Shown in pieces: positions 13,001 through 25,000 of a stretch of DNA of 64,000 nucleotides. The DNA is from Endomychus coccineus (lineage: Eukaryota > Arthropoda > Insecta > Coleoptera > Endomychidae). The first letter of the stretch is position 1; each line of letters begins with the position of its first letter. Location of the stretch: the NCBI GenBank assembly GCA_958510875.1, contig OY294067.1, forward strand, positions 56,122,039-56,186,038, given 5' to 3'. Position numbers and translations under genes: made by a program. Below the pieces are notes generated by a model that worked only from the letters and a program-made list of their open reading frames with translations, did no database searches and had not been told where the DNA came from.

Positions 13001-16000
13001 TGAACTTGTGTGAAGCAACATTGTTTCACACCACAATTTCCGTCGTTCAAGATTTTCAGGAAAATTGTGAAATAAATAGATAATAATACATAAATAACAA
13101 ACAAATTGAGGTTAAATCACTCAAAAACAATAATATAAACAAAACGAAATGACGAAAATAACTTTACTCTGCTGCAATAACGTCATAAATGAATAGTCGT
13201 CTGCCTCAATCATGCGTAAAGAACGAAAAAAGGGAGACTCCCAAAGTACGGTATAAATCCGACTTGTCATCTCTATATATAGAACTCTTTGGTTTTGTGT
13301 AGACACTTACATAAGAAGCAATTCGATAGAAGAAGGTAGGCGTGCATTCCGGCGTCAGTTTAATAATAGGGGTCACGCGCCAAATCGTAAAACTGTTAAG
13401 TTATGGGTTCGTCATTGGCATGAAAATGGTTCTGTACAAAATTTGAAGAAGCCTGGACGTCGAAGAACAGTTCGTACACCAGAAAATATTGAACGAGTTA
13501 GAATTGCGTTTACGAGAAGTCCTAAAAGGTCTGCTAATCGACAAACCCTTATCCAAGGAATATCGAAGGGAAGCTTAGATCGAATTCTTCAAAGGAATTT
13601 AAAATTTCATCCCTATAAATACCAAATAGTACAGCACCTCAGCAATCAAGATAAAGAAGCAAGGTTAGCATTTTGCCAAGAATTTTTGGATTTACATCAA
13701 GGAGAAATTCACAGTCTCCTAATGACCGACGAAGCAAATTTTTATTTGAACGGCATGGGCAATAAACAGAATTTTAGATACTGGTCAAATGAAAATCCTC
13801 GTGAAATCTTCACACAGAACCTCCATAATCCAAAAGTTGTTGTGTGGTGGTGGAGTAGGATCTTTTGGTATTATTGGCCCTTATTTTTTGGAGGATGAAA
13901 ATAACCGCGCTGTAACAGTAACATCCGAGCGCTACGTTAATATGCTAGAGACATTTCTCATTCCAGAATTAAATAGACGAGGATTACTAAACAATGTCTT
14001 ACTATTCCAACAAGATGGGGCAACAGCTCATAGCTCCAGAAACTCAATGAGGGTCCTGCGAGAAATGTTCAATGGCCGACTCATTTCTCGATTCGGAGAT
14101 TTGCCTTGGCCTTTGAGGTCCCCCGACTCAACGGCACCCGATTTTTTCCTGTGGGGATATTTAAAAGCCAAAGTGTTTGCGAGTCGTCCAAGTACAATCG
14201 AGGAACTGAAAGTCAAAATTCGTGAAGAAGTTGAAGGAATAGACGAAGGTTTGCTACGCCGTGTAATGAACCATTTTTTATCTAAAATAGAAAAATGTGT
14301 TGAAGTTGGTGGAGGTCATTTAGAAGACGTGATTTTCAAAAGTTAGAATTAAATTAGCCAAATATTTATAAGTTATCATAAATCCCAAAGAGTTAGCTGT
14401 AATTTAGTAAAATAAAAAGTTTGTTTGTTAACTAAAAAAAATTTAATTCAAATATTAAAATGGGTAGTCTATTATGGGGAACCCAGTATAACTTATAATT
14501 TTGTTGCAAAAATGACCTCTAGTAGGTTTTTGGGGTGGTCGCTGATCACGATTTCCTGAGACGGTTATGAATAATAAAGTATACTTTTGTTGACTAGAGA
14601 TGACTAGAGTTCATTTTAGATAGTTATTTCGCTCTTCTCAAAGACCTCATCAGTAGAACGAGAAAGTTTATGAGGTTACTGAGCAAGGTATACATAACCG
14701 ACTAATAGAATGATAGAGATCAAATTATTTAACGCCATCTATGAGTAGATATTCTACTAACTAATCGAACAATGTACCACATCAACTAATAATAGATTTA
14801 TCGAACTTTAAAATTACAGGGATCTGGACTAGAGAGACCTCTATCATTGTGATCTGGCAGAAGCCAGCAAGAAATAAATAAATATATTTATATCTCGATT
14901 CCTGTAATTTTAAAGTTCGATAAACTTATTATTAGTTAATGTGGTACAATATTTGATAACTTAGTGGGATATCTACTCATAGATGGCGTTAAATAATTTG
15001 ATCTCTATGATTCTATTAGTCGGTTATGTATACCTTCTTCAGTAACCTCATAAACTTTCTCGTTCTACTGATGAGGTCTTTGAGAAGAGCGAAATAACTG
15101 TCTAGAACTATTAGTTTGTAAGGTTGCTAACCGATTTAAACTAGAGAGACTTTATAAAATTTGCGTAAGTTTCACCACTCGGAGGTACATACTTTTCTGG
15201 TTCACTAATAAGATGTAAATAATCACCATATCCACTAAGAATACTATTCTGTTTTTGTTTGAAATAATCCAATGAAATAGAAGTTTCATTTATTATTCTT
15301 CAATAATTAATGAGTTCCATAATTTTTTTCCTAAAAAAAAGCTGAAAAAACCATTGGGCAATCCCTTTGATAAAATTCCCGACTTCGCCAAATATTCATT
15401 CACAATATGGATTATGGTCCTGACAACCTGAGGTCACCTAAGATAAACTTTTAGAATAACATAAAATACGAAGTTAAATAATAATAAATTGAGATGCAAA
15501 ATATAGTACTGTTAATCAAGTTCCATTATGGTACTACAATAAATAAGTACAACGATATAGAGAGATGGAGAAATAAAGAGAGAGAGAGAGTATAATATAT
15601 TGGAGTTGGTGATTCATGTTCAATCATTATCAAAAATATGATTGAGTTGATCATAGTGTATTTCAATAAATAGTTCAGGTTATTCTTTACATGGAGAGGT
15701 AATTGATTATACAATATTAGACCAAAATAGATGAAAAATTTTTGATTATGACTCAACCTTTAGCGTGGTACACTTGTAGCCTGGTTTGCAGTCATATTGT
15801 GAGTTATGTTCAAAATGCTATGCGGTTCAAACCAAGCGGTATATCCTAATTCGGTATAAGAACATTTTGCCCGTAAAAGGAAAAATAATAGTGAATTTAG
15901 CAGAACATATTTTAATAACAGGTCACACTATTCCCCAAAAAAGTTTATCACTCATAAAACATAGTACTGAAAATTATCTGGACAATTTAGAAGTGACGGA

Positions 16001-19000
16001 ATTGTATAAGCGAAAAAGCAATTTAATTTATCTCCAGCTGAGGGTAATCTATTACTAATTACCATTACTAATCGCAAATAGTAGTTGATGATGGCTATTT
16101 GGTAGCTGCAATATTTTCAGTGGATAATGGTGATCATTTATAACTCATTGGTGTTATAGTGTATCCATAGTTGTGAATAGCTTCATAGTTTATTTCATGG
16201 TTAAATTAGCATTTTTTAATTACTCTAAACTGAATAACGTTCTTACCCACCTTCAGTACTGAGGCTTTTCTGTTTCATGAAGAGTTTAACCAAGCTGAAA
16301 TTAGGTTGCTTATTTGCATTGGTATCACTGTTGCTTGTGTCAACTGATGTAGCCATATCTGATACACTATCCCCACTACCACTACAGCTTTGGACATGAT
16401 GTTGTATGTTGAACACTTTAACCGGTCTTCTTTTAACAGTACAAGCATCAGACTGTAATAAAAAATGCTATCGATATTACACACGCAACATATATAAATT
16501 AAGAGAATGCATGAAAATATTAGTACAGTACTATTCAAAATGGTTAATTGGCAGCAGGTAGTTAACTTAAGTGAATATCAATCTGGTTATGATTGTTAGA
16601 TTATAAAAACGGTGGGAAAATATTATTGTAGTGAATTTGGAGATCATGAGAATATACATTATTAAAAATAATGAAATACAAATAACAGCTTATATAACAT
16701 ACGAGAGCGGTAGATGTTCTATTGTTTCTAGCATGGAAACATGTACCACTGCCACAAAAGAGTTTATATCACTCTGAAAAATATATATCGGTTACAATTG
16801 ACTAGTTTACGGGACTTGTTAATTTTATTTAGAGAATATGTAGTAAAATGGGCGAGTTGTTCAATTTTTGAAACAGCATTTTGAATGGAAAAATAAATAA
16901 AATATGTCCTCTAGTGAAAAACCATTGATTGAAATTTGAACCTTTGCTGGGCATATGATAGGACATTATCTAAACAGGACATTATCTAAACAGAAGTTTC
17001 TGAAATTATGTAGAACTGTTGAATGGATTTAGTTTTTCTTTATATTGCTGAATTGACTAAATACCTAGTATTGCCGCTTGCAGATTAGATAAATAGTGTG
17101 CGTGGCATAGTTACGCAAATTATTTGATATATTTACTGATTTTTATATAAATGTTTCACATTCTATAAGATACTCTTCGCATTTGTGTATAGATATTGAA
17201 ATAAATTATTCATTTCATTATCTTTATACAACGAAATAATATTCAAATTGTTGTTTTCAAGAAAATGTTATTACAAAAACAAATTTTCAGTTTCTGGGAA
17301 TCGAACCCGAGCCTACTAAGTAATGTATTTTAGCACCTAGCCCTAGATACCTTTGATTCATCGCCGTTTATTATAAACAGTTAAAGTACGGTGTAAATTT
17401 GAGTTAACGTCTTGGTTATTGAATTTTGTTGGAATTTGAATGGAAGCAGCTTCAAGTTAAATTAAAGAAGGGTGTGTCACACGATTTCCGTGAAAAATAA
17501 TAGGGTTCGTCGCAGAAGACCAACGATTTTTTATCATAATTTGAATATGGCCAGACAGACAAATGAACTTTTTCAAAGTTGATTAAAATTCGATGAATAC
17601 TATGGTGAAGGCTTTTTTGTTCTGGGACTTTTTCTTACAATTTTAGAAATAGCTTGAGTAAATACAATATACTCTTCGGGCTTCCTCTGTGAAGAGTATA
17701 ATAATTAGGATAAACATTTCAGTATTTTGAGAATATTGAATAAAAGGTTACTAAATATTCGTCTCAAAAATTAACCAGGTTTTTGTCAATTGAAAAGAGA
17801 GTTCAAATTAAAAATTCTGGTAGTATAAATATTGTTAATGAAAAGTCTAAGATTAATTTTTAGTGCAACCAGAAATACCGTGATATAGACCCAACAGTTT
17901 TTTTTTTAAATATATTGATTTGAAGATCCCATCCTCTTTTAAGATGTCTAGAAGTTGAGATGGTTATGAATCCGTATTTACCTATGTATCGGTTCTTGTG
18001 AATATGAATTTAATTAAGATCCCAGTAAACAAATTGTTATTGACAAATAATAATAATCCTGAATCCTGTAACTGTTTATTGTTTGCAATAAACAACATAA
18101 AATGTTTACTCAAGTGAAATCGACATAATCGATTGAATAACAGAATGAAAAGTATCAGCACACTCTTGTATCATCGTTCTTGTATCAACTTTCTTCAAAA
18201 GTTGAAGGTACATTACAAACTGTTCTATGTAAACAAAGCAGTAAATATAATGGCAATAAGTTGTTTAGTTTTGCCGTAGAGTTGTGACGAAACAGCAGTC
18301 AACTTAATTTACAAAATTTATATATTTTTATTTTAATTATAATCTGAGGAATACTAATTTCATCTATCTTCTATTCATATAATTATATATGAAGAAGAAT
18401 GTTAATTTGTTTTCTATACAAATATAGTTTTGTTCACATCTTGAAGAATTAGAAAAAAACTACCCCATCCCTGGTTCTTATCCCTCACTCAAAGCAGACA
18501 TAGGTGCCTGGATGGGAGGGTCAAGAGGGACATAATAAAAGGTTGGCTTAGGTTTACGGTTTAATGAACTTGATGAAATTTTGCACACTTGATCATCTAA
18601 ACAAAAGGAAAGTCACTGACTACCTGAGATTTCGAAAACCTGAATTAAATATATTATATAACCTGATTGGAAGATACTATATTTCAATCCTGGTGAATTA
18701 GATGATATTTACGTTCTACTTTTTCCCACATTTCGGAAATTTAAAATGATTTTAGCTCCGAAAATAATTTGATTTGAATTGTAAATTCCGGTTTTAATGA
18801 TCTTCCCTAAACTTTTTACGCCATTCGAGGGTATATTGTCAGAAAGGTGTATATGCAAAATGTTTAATTTGAGATATTGACGAAATTATAGCTTTATTAA
18901 ATATACATTTTTGTATAACTAAAAAAAGAAACGTATTTATCCAAAAAGAGATATTATTTCTATAATAATAAATTTGCATGATTTTAAATTAAATGTACCT

Positions 19001-22000
19001 CCCCTTAGATGGTTTTGTTATTAAATGTAGTTTTCTAAATACCAAATAGCTGAATGTAATATAGTATTAAATTAATTGTAACCATACGATAAATGAAAAG
19101 TAATAAAACATACCATATTATCAACTTTATATTTGAGATCATAAAATAATAATTTTTTTTTTACAAAAATTAGAAAAGAAATATGTTTTCCGAAATTCTT
19201 TTTTGGAAGAAAAAGACAATATTTCCTTACAGTTATTTATAAACATTGAATAGTTGGCACACTAAGTTGAAGGTTTAATTTTGGAACGAAGCTTTAAAAA
19301 GAACACCATTACAACATTTTCTGAGAAAGAAATTGCATTTTTATTCTTACGATATTCCATGAAAGGATTGTATGCATAGTTATCTTTTTCTCTGGATTTT
19401 GTTGGCAACAAATGAAATGAGGTATTTACTGCCTCCGTGAGTTCTAGGGACCCCAGATGGAAGATATCATCACTTATCAAAAGTCTCTATTACAAATATA
19501 CGCTTAGATCGTTCTGACAGTAAAATAAAACATAGAAATTCGATTCTATTGGTCTAAGTAGCTCAAAATCTGGAATTTTGTAATTAGACCCTTTGATGGT
19601 ATATTATCAGACTATACCCTCGGATTGTAGTCACCAATTCAATGTGGGTATAAAAGTCGAGAAGTATTGTCTTTGGTCAATGTCAGAGGACTTCAGCTCT
19701 CTCGTTTTCAACCTTTCAAAATTTAAAATAATAATTCTTAAGATATACAGATTCTAATCAATAATTTCGATCATTAGCGGATATTGTTTACATTTAAAAT
19801 TTGTATAGATACCAATTTTGTTACATTTTTGATAAATATAGGATAATCGTGTTTTTCAAAAACACGGGGAAAACTTTACTATAGTTGCAATCAAACGGTT
19901 CAATGAAAGTAGTGATATTTAACACAATGTGATTGAATTTAGTTTGTTTAAAAATGGAATATGACGAAGTAACGGACAAATCAATTCAATAAATTAATAA
20001 GAAAGTCTAAATACACTATTCGATTGTCAAAAAAGTTGATTTTTTTTGGATTGATTCAGCGTTAATTCAAGAGGTAGAAAGTTATACTAGGCGCTATTGA
20101 AAATCTAGTTCATTTATATTAAGGAAATATCATGTAAGTTTCTAAATTTTATAACATCTTTGTTCTATAAATGGGGGCTGCGGGGACTTTAGACTTTATA
20201 TTAGAATACTAGGATACACTTGAACAATACGATATGATATAATGATAAAACTGGTAACATCTACAATAGTTGCGAGAAATCAATTATTATAATACAGAGA
20301 GTTACTTACCGAACTATTTTGACTTTGAATGAGATTATTGGTGATTGCATTTTTCAGTTTCTTCTTGTGTAAATTTGGCATACTTCGACTTTTCAACGCG
20401 TTATCCGTTAATCCTATATGAGTTGTTTCATCTCCTGAGTTGTTATTATTTCCGGAAGGATGTCTTCTTAAACAGTTGTCGCCACTACATTTTCTTAATT
20501 TACTCCAAGTTGTCAGGTTTCCGGAATCCGATTGAGTCATAGGTGCACTTGATAACTTTTTCAGCTTGTGAGATTGGGTCTTTAAATCGCTCATCCAATG
20601 CGTACTGCCAGATCCCGAGTTGTCGCTCTTATCTGCAATGGTATTTGGATTTTATGATGATTGTTATGAATGAGTCATGTTTGTTGGTGATTCTCGGTAA
20701 GTTACTGACAGTGATTATCAAATTTATACGATAGCTACTTCTTGCTCTGCGTCTCATTCGCCGGGAATTATTCTAACCAAACCGGATATTAATTTCGCAA
20801 TCGAATAGAATGAGCACGCATTATCGACAATGTGGTGTATACAAGATATGTCTTTAGTTCATGTTTACTAAATTTTACGGATCCTATAAGTAAATTGATC
20901 AGTAAACCTATGACATTTGCAGGAATTTATGGTAATAAATCACCAACAACAACAAATTGAAAACGGTTAAAGATAATGAACATAACAAAGTTGAAACAAC
21001 GGGATCCCCAGGAACAAATTTCCTGAGATATCGATAACAATCCGTCGACAGTTGAAAGAAGAGAAATGAAATGATTATTATTACATATGAACGATTTGCT
21101 TCTTCACCAAATACAACTCGAAAGTCATTTCATGAGTTGTTTATTCCATCAATGAGGAAGTTTATTTTACTCTGTTGATGGCTACTTGTCAGTTGAAAGG
21201 ACCTCAGTACTTTTACAGTATTTCTCGTGGATACGGGTGATTCCTTTCTTATTAGTGTTATGGTTTAACCATAGTTGTGAAGTCTTTTATGGTTATCTGT
21301 TTACTGTTTAGTGCCCATATATATGTATAACAATAACTGCCCCAATAAAGATGAGGAAGAAATGGTGTTTAGCTATGAAGTCACATGTATATATGGAAGG
21401 TATTAATCTATAAAAATTAACAATTTATATGTACTGTAAACAATAATTATATGTACTGTGGTACCAATATTTCAAATTTGATAATGACCCTCCTCCGTTA
21501 ATATGTTCGTATCATCTTAGATGTTCGTAAAAGATGCCTAGGAATTTTTCACTTTCGGAAATAGAAAGGGACATTTCCCCATAATCCAAGAACTCTGGAG
21601 CCTGACCCTTGGATCTGTCTGTTCTTAACAGTAAGCCATTTGTTTTCGACTCATTAAGAAGTAGTTGATTTACATAAAACCAGTCCATGAGTTGCTTCCA
21701 GAAGGGCGTACCTGTCTGTTTGATATCATCTAGGGATAAACCTTTTACAACCATGTTTGTATCGTCTGCATAATTTCCTAACTCAGTATTTGTGCGAAGT
21801 GACACATTATACATGTCATTGATGAATATTATAAATAGAAGGGGCCCAAGGACGTTACCTTGTGGAACTCCACGTTTGTTACAAGCACATCAGACTCAAA
21901 TGTTTCACCATTGTCATTAATTACAAATTTTTGTATTGAGTTTGATAGGTAGGTTTTAAACCAGTTCAGGGCATTACCTCTAATCCCAATTTTTGATAAC

Positions 22001-25000
22001 TTGGCAATTAGAGAAACGATATCAAGTGAATCGAATGACATGTCAAGGAAAACACCACATACAATTTTCTTATTATCTGATGCATTAAGGTTTGAGTTTA
22101 AATCTTTGGGAACCGTTATAAATAATCTACTTCAGCAGGAATGTAATAACTAACCCTTATTAGATTTACTTAATTGGTAACATCTTCATGATAATTCGAT
22201 GAATTTCTCTTCTTTTACTTACCAACTTACTATAATTTTATTATGTTAGTTCTTATCTTGGATAATCCCATTAATATTAGCTGTTTATATACAGGAATAT
22301 CGTTTTGAATTTTTGGTGGAATCTTTTTTCAGGAAGGATCTACAATTCTAAAATATTTTCAATCATCCTTCATTCCCGGCTCTACCGGAAGTTGATATCA
22401 ACTTCCGATATATACCATTTACAAAGTGATGGCTAAGGAATACTGTCCAGATTTAATAATTGGGAGTATCATCCATCCAATTGCAAATGGAACAGGTCAA
22501 AGGTGCTTTAGGTACTAACGGAACCACCTCTAACAACAATAATAGTCCGATTCGTACCAACATGATGCCAAATGTTTCAATGTTCAATGATAGAATAAAT
22601 TCATAATCACTTCATTTAGATACATTTTCTGAATAAACGTTTCATAATTGAAGCTAAATAATATATTCTGATATTTATTTTTAACGTATCTTGAATTCGA
22701 AAAGTTACACATACCCATGGCAACCTAAATGTGTTTTACAAGTATTAGTTTACTGCTTTTTTATAATAGTATTGAATCTTTTTTTCAATTTCCTCAAAAA
22801 TATCTGGTTTAATCGCATAGTACCTCATATATTTTTTAATAAGAATCAATCGGTCAATCTTCTTCTATTTAAACAAATGAAGTTATTGAGGTTTTAAATT
22901 TGGCACCTTCATGACATCTTTTTCTCACTTCTTTCAAAATTTTCTTTTACTGTTTCGTTACTCAGTAAAGGGGCAAAAATACACTAGCTTTTATTAATTA
23001 GTTTTAAAGATAATCAGAATAGAGTAAGACCCTGGAAACGCTATAATTTTTTTCTGAATTGAAATCACTACAACAGTTGAGAATCAAGGTATGGTTGTTA
23101 TCAAACTCACTATTAATTTCGATGAAGAAATCAAAAATGGAGAAATAAGATGGGGTGTTCTATTTAAAATCGAAAAGTTGATACAACTTCCGGTTCAACA
23201 GGAAGTCAAGGAACATTGAAAATTTGCCCTTTTTGAAAAACATTCTATCAAATCACACAATTTTGTTTTATAATATAGTGGAAATATATCAAATAGTTGT
23301 TTTACTTTGTAATTAGACATAAATTTTTATTAATCCAATTGTCTTATAATATTTTGTTAAGGAAACTAAATGATATAACTGATATAACAAGAACTACCAA
23401 ACACAATGAATAAAACAGACTTGCTTTGACCGAATTGTGACGTACGAGCAAGCCGTTTTAGAGGGAAGTTAATAATTATTTTGAATTTCTCAATGTTTTC
23501 ACTCAATAGAAGAATAAAACAAAATGTGTGGTAGCAATGAGTTCAGGAAGTGTCTCTTATCATTCTCGGGAGTTTTCTAAATTGAAAATCAATTTACAGA
23601 CACCGCTAAAACTCAACTTCTAATGGACGAAAAGTTACCGTAAGTCGTTATTAAAATTGACATGTCAAAGTCATAATAAAAAGTGAATTGAGGCTGGTGC
23701 GGTCTTTTCGATTTAGTGAGCATAGGAATATTTTTATTTTTCTAACTAAAAGTAACTTGTTCGGTAAATAGAGAGATACGATGGAAGTAAAAAGTGTGTA
23801 CACAGTTACAAAGTTCGGAATAAGTAAATGTAATGAAAATTTATGTAGTTATAAAATCGTTATTCTAGACGTTCCTCGAGGGAGCAAACTCAAGTACTTC
23901 CGACGTGCACGTCCTATTTTCCTTCGTGGTTCACTTCATTGATTTATTTCTGGTGCAAATTGCAAAGATTAGAAAACAACAAAAAATAAATGCATATCTC
24001 ATATTCCAAAAATAGAATTTAGATTTTTCTTTAAATATACATTTTCAAAACTGTATTCAAATGAAGTGCTTTTCATTACATTTTGTCTCTTAGAGACCAC
24101 GAAATCTCATTTTCCAACTAGGGATATTCGGAAGAAAATGATAAATTACTATCAGAAACTAAAAATAGTATTTTTATTCAAAATTCATCACCCTCTAGAA
24201 TTCGAAAAGTAAGAAGTAATCACTCATATCCACTAAAAATACTGTTAGTATTTGACTGAGGTTCTTTCAACTACCAAGTAATCATCATCATAGTATCTGA
24301 ATCCTGTATAGGGTGATCCAAAGTTTGTGTCCAAAACCTACTATGAGAAAAATAAAAAATATAATTGAATTCTGAACATAGTGAATGGAGTGAAGTTCAA
24401 AAATGACCGTAATGACGTTTTCGGTATGAATTATATGTACATTTTTGGGAAATAGGTCACATTAAAACAGTATGTTTACTATATTTTCGTCGTTACGTAC
24501 GTTTTGGTCTCACGACCATCATCGGAATACGTTTGAAAACTAATATACATCAATTAAGGCCCGGGATTCCTTGAACTATTTGCGCTAAGCACTGAGCGTT
24601 TTTATCGTAAACATTGAAATTTTAACACATCATATATGAAAATATATTAAAAAACCACTACACAATAATTTTTCTATAGTTAGAGGAGGAGGTAAAATAG
24701 TCTATAATTAGAATAATCTCTATTACTATTCTACCTCCTCGCTGAGATATGATATCTTCAACTAAAGAAAAATTACTTGATAGTGGTTTTTTAATACATA
24801 TTCATATACCAGGGCAACGCGAAAAGACCCTGAAAAATGACACAAGAAATAATTTAGTTGGTCAAAACTCAAACTCAAGATCTCCTTGTAGCCCAATTCA
24901 CTTCGTCCAACGTTTTTCTAATTTTTCATCCCTTCCAAATAATACGATTTCGGCAATCCTTCAAGATATGCGTTTGTTTTAGCGATGACCTCTTCGTTGG

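Larger units (their letters stand above)
12593..14488 (+). mobile_element. Tc1/mariner superfamily transposon (DD41D-like), complete ends
   Basis: The ends are inverted repeats beginning TACTGGGTTCCCCATA, with TA on both outer sides (12591-12592, 14489-14490), the mariner target duplication. The plus-strand transposase starts near 12841 (MDYSVQQRVFC), is interrupted by a 417-bp MITE at 12875-13291, continues in the 13300-13898 frame (VRHWHENGSVQNLKKPGRRR; HPYKYQIVQHL; catalytic MTDEANFYLNG), and after a frameshift near 13845 finishes at 14346. Catalytic residues visible: D in TDEANF, D in FQQDGATAH, D in STAPDFFLWG; 41 residues separate the last two, suggesting the DD41D group. Lesions make it inactive. 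It lies in intron 5, antisense to the host gene. Confidence 0.9.

Noticed and set aside
13121..13306. Minus-strand open frame 13121-13306
   Set aside because: It lies within the MITE nested in the mariner and crosses its terminal repeat.
16275..16538. Minus-strand 87-codon frame taken as one exon
   Set aside because: The true exon 5 uses a different frame; the hydrophobic start of this frame comes from intronic sequence beyond the acceptor at 16453.
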